A program made the position numbers and the translations under genes. From Phragmites australis (Eukaryota; Streptophyta; Magnoliopsida; Poales; Poaceae): a stretch of 64,000 nt of DNA. This document shows positions 22,031 to 31,440 of this stretch, one piece after another. Where the stretch lies: NCBI RefSeq assembly GCF_958298935.1, contig NC_084927.1:22022001-22086000 (forward strand), written 5' to 3'. The number at the start of each line of letters is the position of its first letter. Positions within the stretch are counted from its first letter, which is position 1. The notes below the pieces were generated by a model. That model saw only the letters and a program-made list of their open reading frames with translations. It was not told the DNA's origin and made no database searches.

Positions 22031-25000
22031 TATTCAATTTTTAATGCAATTTTCATTTTGATTTGAGAGCTGAAAATTTTCACCACATTGAAGTGGCTCC
22101 TTTTGTTGCTAGAAACATAAAATTTACATTTAGAATTGGTCTTAAATTCTCTTGCATCTAACTCATTAACTAGAAGAGTCTCTTCACCGATTACTATCTA
22201 CTTGGATTTAAGTGTTTCTTTCTCAAATTGCAAGCTTTTATTTGCGACGACACATGGACTGGTTTTCAATTGAACCTAATTTGGAATTACATCTATGAGA
22301 GTCATACTTTCTTAAAGGATCTTTTGGTGTAACGAGTTTCTTTTGAGTTTTTGCTTCCGCATGTTGTTTTGAGGCGCTTTGGGTGAAAGATAAGAAAAAG
22401 ATCATCTAAAAAGTTAGTAATACACATATTTACGTACCATAGTTATTATTCTCAGTCCTACATATAAGTAAACTAGATAGACTCTAGGTATTGACAAAAG
22501 GTGTTTTAGTTTTTTCACCCTGCGCACCGTATATGTAGGCTGAGGAGAAGCTGTCTGGACGAAGTTATATTTATTGAAAAGAAAAATATTTAGTTGGTTA
22601 TTTATGTCTGAACAGAGTGTGATAATTTTTGTTTTGTTGATCAAATTTGATATCACATGAGCGAATGAAATAGTTGAGACTATGATTAATTACTCGTATA
22701 GAGATAGTTTTGTAATACTAATAAGTGGATCTGATCCTATAAGCATACATCCATAGAGCATAGACTACGGAGCGAAACTTAAATTGAGTTTCACTCTCAC
22801 GCTAGACTAAAAACATATATTTATATCTATTGAATCAAAATAGAACAGTAAATATGAACAATCAAACTCACTCGCTGATATTATACGTGTCCACGGCCGG
22901 GGGCAAAACCCTTTTTTTAACGGCTGGGGTGGAGTAGCTTTCTGGCGCCAGGAAGGAACCCCAATCCAATCGACATGCACGTAGGCAACGGTAACAAAAC
23001 GTGAAACTCTAGCTGCGCGTCGCTTTGGTGTCCAATCAGTGTAACTTGTCAAATGTGGTAACCTATGCAGCTGCTGTACAAGTTGAAGAACTACAGAAGG
23101 GGAGAGAAAGCACTCCGAGCCCCACCAAGGTTTGAGAGCAGCTGTGGTAAAAGTACAGAAACTACAGTAGCCGCCGCTGGGAGTCGATGCGGAAGCATGG
23201 ATCAGAAGAGTCGAGAAAAGGCCTGGGCACAAAATGCCGAGACTGGCAAGCTCCACTCGCACACAACAAACAAAACAATCCTCGCTAAACGCGTCGCAGA
23301 CGCCGCCGGACCCACCCACCATTAACTGTTGCAGAGCGGAAGTGGTGACAAGAGAGTGGTGGAGTTGAAACAGCTGACGCAGATCGGACAATCAACACGG
23401 ACGCCGAGCCGCGACCGCCCGCGCCGGAAGCCAATTGCGTGAGACCTCCAGGAGAAAACCTTCTGGGACTTTTATATGTGTCATACATTTTAGATTCAAC
23501 AGTTTATGTATGTGCATTCAGATATGATAAAAACACGTATTGTGCAGAGATAAGAATCTACATATGAAATCCGGTCTCGTGGCTGGGTAGGGCGAAGGAG
23601 GGCAAAGGAGCCAATGACGGAGTGGAGCGGGGCCCGGGGCATTGACCGGCAGCAAAGGGAAGGGAGCGGATCGCATTCACGCCGAAACCACCGGGGAACA
23701 TGGCTCGGACCGGCGGGACGGGGAGTGCTGGAGCAGGGACGCGACGCGCGGCGCGGATCAGGACGAGCGCGGATTCGAGATACTGCGATGCGGAGAATGA
23801 AGCAAGCTGCTCGGCGCGCGCGCGCTTTGATTGATTACAGTACTACAGGGAAGCCGGGGAATCCGACAGCTTGCCGATGGGCTCCATTCGACCAGAAAAT
23901 GGCGCAGCTACAAGGAGGCTTCCTGGGCACATGCCATAGAGTCCTGATCTGATCAAAGTATGATCCAATCCACCATTTCTGCTTGTAATTTATCCTGTTC
24001 ATGTCCTGCTCCTCGCATCTACTTAGTAGTAGTACACTAGCTCCTTCAAAAGCAATAATTGAGCCGACAGGGCTACGATCGATGTGCAATGGATGGGCGT
24101 GACTGGGAGCAGTGCCGAGTGCCCGCCGAGCGGGTGTGTTTCGGTGTAGCAAGTCCTCATGCAGTGGCTCGGAAGATAGAAAAGTTTCAGATCTCACCGC
24201 CGTGAGTCGTGATCAGATCCATCCACCTAAAGCACTACGGCATGCCTTTCCAGTTAACCCTACCAGCAGATAGTGCCGTTAACGCCGGAACAGTCTGCCG
24301 CTTAGTTTCGCCAAACATTCACTGGACATCACGTGCACCTCACATGGCTTGCATAACCACTCAAAATTTATCAGGATTGTCCTTTTGCCATGAACAGGGA
24401 ATGAAACAATAAAAAAAGTTTGGTTTGCCTAGAAACTCTCCTCGGTAGAGAGTTGAGTAAAATAGGATGCACCTGCCACAGTAGAAATAGGAATGTGTAC
24501 CCATAGAAAACAAGCTATCTTTTCGGAGGCGGAGATTTAGTTCAGAGCAAACAAGAACTGCCAAGCTTCAGATGGTGCAAGTCCATAAGCCTGTGATGAA
24601 AGTAAGCTAAGCGTGAACCAGAAACTGACAGAACTGCATAAGTCAAATGCACACTTACGCGGAACGCCACAGCCAAATTCTCAATCGTACTAAGGTTGAT
24701 TTCTACCAGACTGCATGCCGACGATGGGATTCTGTCAGCATCAGTCCAAAGACCTACAAGGTCGAAGCTCACTTTGTAGTTTGGTCCAAACACACCTGCA
24801 GCCGCACAACAAAGACCGATAAGTCTATTGAGGTCCAAGCCCATCAGACTCTCGGTGCATGTGATTCAGCCCAGGGGTAGAGAACCTGTCAAACCTAACC
24901 GATCGATACTCCATAAGATTTGGGTGCAAGACTACGATGGAAAGGCATGCTTATTTGACTTCAGAAACAATATGCATGTTACAAGCTTATCCTACCACTG

Positions 25001-25221
25001 AAAGAAATTTGAACACTAACTCTGTAGCAGTATACAGAGACATTTAGGTTGAGCGTCCATTTAGTCATTTTGAACCTATTTGCTGTGCAACCAAGCGTAA
25101 AAATTTCAAAAGTACTTGCTTCGAAGTCCAACAACATGGAATTTGGGGTCCAGTGCAGCACGGCCCAACCCAAGATAATGGGTTTGGTAACATCTAACAA
25201 ACTGAAGATTCAGACGGCCGC
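22031..25221. other. Intergenic DNA, no recognised gene
   Basis: Open frames at 22807-23391 (-) and 23614-23952 (+) lie in a GC-rich patch (22900-23950). Neither shows a domain I recognise. They could be gene remnants. The region from 24200 to 25220 is the upstream region of the His-rich gene. Confidence 0.45.
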
Positions 25222-25228
25222 TATATAA
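25222..25228 (+). promoter_or_regulatory. TATA box of the His/Pro-rich gene
   Basis: 'tatataa' 61 bases upstream of the start codon, in the sequence 'gctatataaggcgcc'. Confidence 0.75.
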
Positions 25229-25288
25229 GGCGCCAAATGCTGGAGTGTCGGAGGCAAACCAAGCAACCAGCAGTGAAGGGAGCAAGAT

Positions 25289-26431
25289 ATGGGCGCCACA
25301 GACATGAAGGGCATTATTGCCCTTCTCGTTGCTCTTGCGGCTGCGCTCTCCTCGTACTGCAGCGCCTCATCGCCTCAACATGCCTTCCCGCCAGTTGAAG
25401 CACCGGTTCAGTCGCACTACGCGGCGGCACCACTGACAGCTCACCATAGAGCTGAGCATGGGAAGCATCACCACCATGAGATGCCGCCAGTCGAGCCACC
25501 AAGTTCAGCAGATCATAAGCACCACGGTCACCATGGAGCTGAGCATGGAAAGCATCACCACCACGAGATGCCGTCAGTCGAGCCACCAAGTTCAGCAGAT
25601 CATAAGCACCACGGTCACCATGGAGCTGAGCATGGGAAGCATCACCACCACGAGATGCCGTCAGTCGAGCCACCAAGTTCAGCAGATCATAAGCACCACG
25701 ATCACCATGGAGCTGAGCATGGGAAGCATCACCACCACGAGATGCCGCCAGTCGAGCCACCAAGTTCAGCAGATCATAAGCACCACGGTCACCATGGAGC
25801 TAAGCATGGGAAGCATCACCACCACGAGATGCCGTCAGTCGAGCCACCAAGTTCAGCAGATCATAAGCACCACGGTCACCATGGAGCTGAGCATGTTTCA
25901 GCAAATCATAAGCACCACGGTCACCATGGAGCTGAGCATGGGAAGCATCACCACCACGAGATGCCGCCAGTCGAGCCACCAAATTCAGCAGATCATAAGC
26001 ACCACGGTCACCATGACCATCACCACCGTCACCACCAGCACCATAAAGTTCCACCAAGCCCTTCCCCAGCTCACCATCCTCCACCACCACCTCCTCATTT
26101 GCCACCCCCTGCTCACCACTCGCCGCCACCCCCAGCTCACCACTTGCCGCCCCCACCTCCATCCCGCTATCCACCGCATGTTCCGCCACCTCCAACACAC
26201 AAGTATCCGCCGCCACCGCCACCCTCTCATGGCAAGGCACCACCACCTCCACGGGGCCACAGAAAATTTCCACCACCACCTCAATCGATGTATTCGGCTA
26301 TAGCGCCCTCGCTGGCTGATTACAGTGCCATCTCACCATCTGAGCAAGGTCCCAAGCTCCCATATCACGTCATCCCTGACAAGGCGCCTCCACCACGTCA
26401 AAATGGAACATCGCCACCGTGGTATTTTTGA
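25289..26431 (+). CDS. Secreted histidine- and proline-rich repeat protein
   Basis: Encodes 380 residues in a single exon. A signal peptide covers about residues 1-27 (MKGIIALLVALAAALSSYCS core). Residues 54-242 are six tandem 29-residue units of the pattern xAEHGKHHHHEMPxVEPPSS followed by ADHKHHGHH, with a truncated unit at 199-213. Residues 243-330 are Pro-rich with alternating AHHxPPPP and THKYPPPPPP. The tail (about 331-380) is less repetitive and ends PPWYF. His clusters suggest binding of metal ions such as Zn or Cu, and the Pro-rich half suggests a cell-wall location; both are inference from composition. It resembles early-nodulin/PRP-like grass proteins, but I cannot name an orthologue. 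An alternative start at residue 6 (25304) would give the same secreted protein. AATAAA at 26566-26571 and 26645-26650 could direct polyadenylation. Confidence 0.85.
   Translation: MGATDMKGIIALLVALAAALSSYCSASSPQHAFPPVEAPVQSHYAAAPLTAHHRAEHGKHHHHEMPPVEPPSSADHKHHGHHGAEHGKHHHHEMPSVEPPSSADHKHHGHHGAEHGKHHHHEMPSVEPPSSADHKHHDHHGAEHGKHHHHEMPPVEPPSSADHKHHGHHGAKHGKHHHHEMPSVEPPSSADHKHHGHHGAEHVSANHKHHGHHGAEHGKHHHHEMPPVEPPNSADHKHHGHHDHHHRHHQHHKVPPSPSPAHHPPPPPPHLPPPAHHSPPPPAHHLPPPPPSRYPPHVPPPPTHKYPPPPPPSHGKAPPPPRGHRKFPPPPQSMYSAIAPSLADYSAISPSEQGPKLPYHVIPDKAPPPRQNGTSPPWYF
25448..26014 (+). repeat. 87-bp coding tandem repeat in the His-rich gene
   Basis: Units start at 25448, 25535, 25622, 25709 and 25796. A 45-bp partial unit covers 25883-25927, and the last unit starts at 25928. 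Copies are nearly identical at the DNA level, third positions included, which points to recent expansion or gene conversion. The partial unit keeps the frame: it lost 42 bases, a multiple of three. Confidence 0.93.
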
Positions 26432-26690
26432 TACCAGGAGAGACACTTACCTAAGTTAGTAAGCTCGCAGTTAAACTCTGCGCAAGAGATCAAAAGCTCA
26501 ATAGCTACTTTGGAGGGCGTCCCTGCTTTTTCATCATACTTCATCGTCCAGATAGAAACTTACTGAATAAAGTATGTATTTCGTTTGAAATCATGTTGCT
26601 GTTTAAGTTATAAATTGGAATGTTTCTTTGTCAGTTGGTGACTGAATAAATGATCTGCTCTTCACTCTTACTTGTATGTCATTGCTTATC

Positions 26691-26870
26691 TACTACCTCC
26701 ATTCTTAAATAGATGTCATCCTAAAATATGTGTAGTCAAATTTTAGAAACTTTGATCACTAATATACATAAAATTATTAGAATTTGGCACATGAAAATGG
26801 TAGCAGTAAATTTTTCATAAAAAATATTTCGACATCATCTAATTTTTATCAACTTTTACTAAGAGGTAGT
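26691..26870. mobile_element. Stowaway-like MITE remnant
   Basis: The left end 'actacctccattcttaaata' has the typical 'ctccctcc' flavour of Stowaway-type elements. 'agaggtagt' at 26862-26870 may be the decayed inverted end. The interior is AT-rich and non-coding, 3' of the His-rich gene. Confidence 0.4.
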
Positions 26871-27715
26871 TGTCAAAAATAATATTTAAACATATTTGTT
26901 AGAGACCATGTCGATACCTTAAACGGTAAGTAAAAGAGAAATGAGGTGGTATCAAACAAGATTTTTTTTTTCATTCCTATGAATGAACTCGTCGTTATTA
27001 TTGCTATAGCATCACCAGAAAAATAGAATTTAAGCTTAATGGACTTCAATGCAACAATCGGGCCTTATATGCCATTCGATTTAATACCACATAATTCAAT
27101 TTAGTTTCAAAGCACAAACAAAAAAAAATTGTTTCTGTCGAACTATAGTACTATACACCCTCCACCCCCCAAAGTCAATTTCAGTCAAATTCCGTAAACC
27201 ATATTAAACTTACAGCTCCCCTACTAGGAAACTATTTATTCCTTTACAAAAATAAATAGGTATGCTGGATGTGATCACGTAACAAGAACAAACTAGCTAA
27301 AAAAAAGAAAATTAATGAACTCACCTGGTGGAAGATTGATCAATATAAGATTCACAAGAGGCTGAAGGAAAATCTGCAATAAAAAAAAATCAGAACACAA
27401 ATGAGCAGAAAGTGGCTTAAAATAAGCAGAACAAAACTGCAAAGTTTTTGTGTGCAGAATTTAACCAGTTTTTGCATCCTTTGTGTGAATAATCACTTTT
27501 GTTGTAGTTGTTTGGTGTTTACTTTGTGTCGCTGTGTGTTTGTCATATGTGAACCCGGGAGTTTCGTCCCTTCTAGTGCTATGGTGAAACAAGAATGAAT
27601 AAACCAACAAGAATGAATAAACCATTGTCACAACTTTCTTTTGAAACAAGAATGACCATCGCAACTCACAAGCATGAATGAGCACTGACACTTAAACGTT
27701 GCAAAAAAAAAAAAA
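26871..27715. other. AT-rich intergenic DNA, no gene seen
   Basis: No supported reading frame or element end. It ends in an A-tract at 27703-27717 beside the LINE fragment. Confidence 0.5.
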
Positions 27716-27733
27716 ACTAAATACGACAGTGAA

Positions 27734-28032
27734 TTGCAGCCGGTCGTGGATAAGGTCGCGCGCCGGGTTCCAACGATGGAAGGAAATCTGTTAGCTACCA
27801 GCGGCCAGGTGATCTTAGTGAAAACCGTGCTGATATCTCTGTCAGTGTACCACATGATTGCACTGGATCTTCCTAAATGGTTGTTCAATTGTATCAACAA
27901 GATCTGTAGGGCATTCCTGTGGATGGGAACGGAGAATGTTCAGGGAGGTCAATGTCCTTAAGCCTCGGCCGAAACAGCTCGGTGGTTTGGGCATTCAAAT
28001 CCTGCAGTTCCTCAACTTCGTCATCCAACTTA
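27734..28032 (+). pseudogene. LINE ORF2 fragment 1 (end of reverse transcriptase)
   Basis: The frame reads LQPVVDKVARRVPTMEGNLL, then SGQVILVKTVLISLSVYHM, then KWLFNCINKICRAFLWMG, the conserved region after the catalytic core of plant non-LTR retrotransposon reverse transcriptases. A frameshift near 27950 leads into LKPRPKQLGGLGIQILQFLN (motif GGLGI). The YADD catalytic segment is not present. The fragment stops exactly at the TTA where a PIF-like element is inserted, and continues at 31155. Confidence 0.85.
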
Positions 28033-28189
28033 GGGCTTTTTGTTTTAACTTTAAATTCTAAAAAACAACTTATACATTGAAGATTTTAAAAAATTAGATT
28101 GTAAAAAGCTAAAAGTTGATTAGCATCCTGAATTTTAAAATGGGTTAAATGTTTACTTTGATTACGTAATATTCGTAGTACCCTAGTTT

Positions 28190-28625
28190 TTCTGGGTGGG
28201 ACAACCTGCCGCGGACACTGCTCATGTACTACGCCAACTTCGTGTTCTCGCCGGAGGGCTACTTCTCTGCAACACGCCCCGCTTCGTGCCCAACGTCGCC
28301 AACCATGACCTCCACCACATCCAGTGAGATGTCCAGCCGCGCCAGCACCCGCACTCCCTGACGCTCGCCGGTAGCGACGCGCCCTTCGCGCACAAATTCC
28401 CGTGCCAAGACCCGTGCTCGACGCCGACCTCCTCGGCCGCCCGCGCCCTAGCAACGACAGCGCTACGCCGTTCGTGCCCGGCAGGTGGTGCGGCGCCGAC
28501 GCCTCCTGCGCCAGCGTCGACAACGGCCGGGTGCTCCAGCCAGGCCCCGGCGGCGAGCGCCTGCAGAGGCTCGTGGACAGGATCGTCAGGTCCGAGGCCT
28601 TCACCAACAGGCAGTGCAAGCACAC
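28190..28625 (+). pseudogene. GT14 glycosyltransferase (GlcAT14/core-2-I-branching type) C-terminal fragment
   Basis: Pieces in three frames add up to the C-terminal part of a plant GT14 enzyme: WDNLPRTLLMYYANFVFSPE, then NTPRFVPNVANHDLHHIQ, then SDAPFAHKFP, then VLDADLLGRPRPSND, then VPGRWCGADASCASVDNG and RLQRLVDRIVRSEAF. Family members act in the Golgi and include glucuronosyltransferases of arabinogalactan proteins. Lesions are a frameshift after SPEGYF, a TGA at 28325-28327 where relatives have Trp, and a second frameshift near 28410. There is no N-terminal part and no promoter. It lies inside the PIF-like element, so it is probably a captured fragment rather than a decayed resident gene. 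Confidence 0.8.
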
Positions 28626-29534
28626 AGATACTAGCCTTCTACTGATCTTGAAATCCCTCCACGTCTGTACAACATCATCAGCAAAGCATACGTAGAGATC
28701 ATGCCTCGGATATACTAGTATATATACATAAACCCTACTCGTTCCTTGTTAGTCAAATTTGGAAAGGAGGAAAAATACATGCAGATTGCGAGATCTATGA
28801 GACTCTGATGTGAATACTCTTCTTGGCCTACTGGTGTTTGATCCCCTTCTTTTTCCATGTCTTCTTTCAACTGAACTCTGAAATGCAGTACTGGCCAAAG
28901 AGCACTACTCACTGCAACTGCAGTCCTAACATGTTTCACAACAAATGAAGGAATTGTTGTGTGTGATCAACAGAGCACTCACTGGCCCTTGGAGATGAGG
29001 CCTACAGATTTCAACTTGGCCAGGGTGAAGAAGATCAAAAGCACTCTTGGATCCTTATGGTGTGAAGAAGAGAACAATTCAGCTGAATATGAAGAGTTGT
29101 AGCACCAAGAAAGATAATTAAAATTGATTAGGCCTAATCGCCATGAAGATATCAGGAGTTCCCTTTACCCCTCTAGAAAAGAAGCCAGGAGGTCTGAAAG
29201 TGAAGATTGAAATCAGCATGACAGGGTGCCAGCTACGCAACTGATGTTTTCAGTAAAGAATTCATAGACATAATTCTCAGAAGAAGAAGAAAAATTCATA
29301 GACATAGTATGACAACAGAAGGATATTTGAGCTGAAACTTCTCTCAAAATTAACCCAAGGTTTCCTTCAAATGCTGAAACTAGCTGCAAAAAAATAATAC
29401 AATTCAGGCCAGCATCTTGCCAAGAAAAACACTACAAAATTAGTACGGTCAATACTACAACTTGAGAGCTCAAGGATAATGGAAATACATAAACACATTT
29501 TTTACTTTCATTGCAAAGAATTGTTCTTTAGTTG

Positions 29535-29860
29535 TATTCAAAGCAGGAATAAAGCTATTACCCTATTTGCAACAGCATAAGCCACCTGGAAAGGGGTCAA
29601 GTTTTCGTAAGAAATTCTTCCAGACACCATTTCCCACAGGAGTAATCCAAAGCTGTAGACATCCACCTTCCGGTTGTATGCATTTTGCTTGATCATCTCA
29701 GGAGCCATCCACCTGTAAGTGCCTTCATCCTCCACTAGCACATCACACAAAAGTCTCCTCACAGGCAATACCAAAATCAGCAATCTTCACACAGAAGTTC
29801 TCTTCAAAGAGGATGCTCTCAGGCTTAATTTCACTAGCACATTTTAACTGGTGGGCATTT
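29535..29860 (-). pseudogene. Raf-like Ser/Thr kinase exon fragment
   Basis: Reading on the minus strand gives [20 protein letters not shown] followed by GIACEE, and after a small frameshift [40 protein letters not shown] and [13 protein letters not shown]. These are kinase subdomains VI-X with the DFG and APE motifs, most like the HT1/STY group of Raf-like kinases. The HRD catalytic-loop residues are not preserved. The 5' edge has an acceptor-like 'tgcag' and the 3' edge a donor-like 'cag/gtaata', so this is one exon with intron borders. No other kinase exon is visible. It is inside the PIF-like element, opposite in strand to the GT14 fragment. Confidence 0.75.
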
Positions 29861-30539
29861 ATAGGCTGCTACTAGCTGCATTAACATAAAAAATTATTAG
29901 AGAAGGGTGGTTGTCACAAAAGCAATCAACTGAATGTATTTCAAGGAATAATTGATGTTATCTAGTGTGGACTTATTGACAAATCTTCAGAGCCTATAGT
30001 ACAGTTTGGACCAAATGTGATCATATATCATGCTCCTTAGATAAGTATAATCAGTTAAAATGTTTCAGAAAGAGTGTGGCAATTTCACACCTCATTATCA
30101 GGAAGCAGTTACTATTGTCTCAATACAGTTTTATAAAATGAAGACTGTGGAACTCGTTTAATCTGATCGGATGACATAGTCATTAGAACGTAAAGTAAAA
30201 TCAAAGCACACAGGCCGTGGTACTCATCGAAGAAGAATCAGACAAAGCAATTGTACAGGCTGCAATTGGACCATGTCTTATTGCTGATTATTAGTGTAGA
30301 GTTTCTTAGCCGAGTCAAACCATCTGATTACAAAGTTTTCTTCATGGGTTTATCTTTTCTTGATTATATGCATTCGTCAAGCCAATTTATGATGGTCCGA
30401 TGGATGTGTGGTTGAAACGATGAACTGGAATTATGTCACACTCGCACATTCGGATGCATGCTGGTTTGCAAGGCAGAGCGCAGCTGTGCACCGATACTCG
30501 CGTCGCGCACCACGAATCTACAAACACATGCGCAAAAAG

Positions 30540-30700
30540 GATGCAAGGGAAGGGGGATCACCTGGGGCGTCGGGGAGGGGGCCGGCTGGAGGAGCGCCGG
30601 CTGGAGGGGCGGCGGGGAGGGGGCGGGCGGAGGGGCCCTGACGGCTGGGAGATCGGGAGAGAGCCGGGATTGGGAAGAGGAACCGATTAGAAGAAAGGCC
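30540..30700 (-). other. GC-rich block, possible captured 5' UTR/first exon
   Basis: A purine-rich, very GC-rich patch ('ggcggggagggggcgggcgg') inside the AT-rich PIF-like element. On the minus strand it looks like a C/T-rich 5' leader with a donor-like 'cag/gtgatc'. It could be the leader of the same gene as the kinase exon. No protein is recognisable. Confidence 0.35.
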
Positions 30701-31154
30701 GAAAAAAAAGGTTTCGGGAAAAATAATGTTATTAGTAGGTAATTACAGTATGTTTGAATGGATATTTTTATTTTTTTTCTATAGTCACCATTTGTAAAAA
30801 GCTGATGAGATTTAGCTTGCAGATTGTAATAGAAAATGAGTTAGATTTTGAAAATAGATTGTATAATTTAACTATTTGTTTTACCTTCAGTTTTTAAAAG
30901 TAGATTTTTAGAAATTCAAAGCTAAAATAGTAATATGTTTGTTTCAGTTGAAGATCGTGAAAAACAATTTGTAGATTATAGGTTGTAAGTAGCTGAATTG
31001 AAAAATGTAAGTAGCGGGATGTAAAAGCTCTACGATTTGTATAAGCAGGTAAAAGATAGATAGTTGTTATCTTAAGATTAGATTATTAAAAACTGATAGT
31101 ATAATTCATCTATTTATTTTAACTTTTGATTGTGATAAAGGTTTAAACAGGCTC

Positions 31155-31440
31155 TTATGTGGCTATGGCTTCAGCGTACCACACCTGACAAAACGTGGAA
31201 GGGTGCTTGTCTGCAGGACAGTTTTCAGATCAAAGCTCCGCCGCGCACGTAATCGGAGATGGTGCTTCTATCCTATTCTAGACAGATTACTGGATGGAGG
31301 GCGTCTGCGTCTCACTTGAGCAGCTAGCGCCAAATCTGACGGACTTAGATAATGTGCCAGCGCGCATACGTCGGCGACGCACGGTGGTGGAAGCCTTGGT
31401 GGATAATAAATGGCTCTCTGACATCCGCGGTGGACTCTTA
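31155..31440 (+). pseudogene. LINE ORF2 fragment 2
   Basis: Reads MWLWLQRTTPDKTWKG, then VIGDGASILF, a TAG where Trp is expected, TDYWMEG, APNLTDLDNVPARIRRR, and VVEALVDNKWLSDIRGGL. This is the segment between reverse transcriptase and the zf-RVT domain in plant LINE ORF2. It continues fragment 1 directly and is interrupted again after DIRGGL. Confidence 0.8.

Larger units (their letters stand above)
28033..31154. mobile_element. PIF/Harbinger-like element carrying gene fragments (Pack-type), inserted in a LINE
   Basis: The left end GGGCTTTTTGTTTTAAC and the right end GGTTTAAACAGGCTC are imperfect inverted repeats of the Tourist/PIF type. TTA flanks both sides (28030-28032 and 31155-31157), the target preference of this superfamily. 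Removing 3122 bases plus one TTA joins the LINE frame without a break: ...LNFVIQL then MWLWLQRTTPDKTWKG. Inside are a GT14 glycosyltransferase fragment (+), a Raf-like kinase exon (-) and a GC-rich first-exon-like block (30540-30700). Subterminal regions (28033-28180 and about 30750-31154) are AT-rich with repeated 'agattgtaa'-like pieces. No PIF transposase is visible, so the element is non-autonomous. Confidence 0.75.

Noticed and set aside
25314..26284. Long antisense and alternative frames across the His-rich gene
   Set aside because: They mirror the 87-bp repeat units and lack a promoter or any known domain.
29535..29860. Functional kinase gene
   Set aside because: Only one exon is present, with a frameshift and without the HRD motif, inside a transposon.
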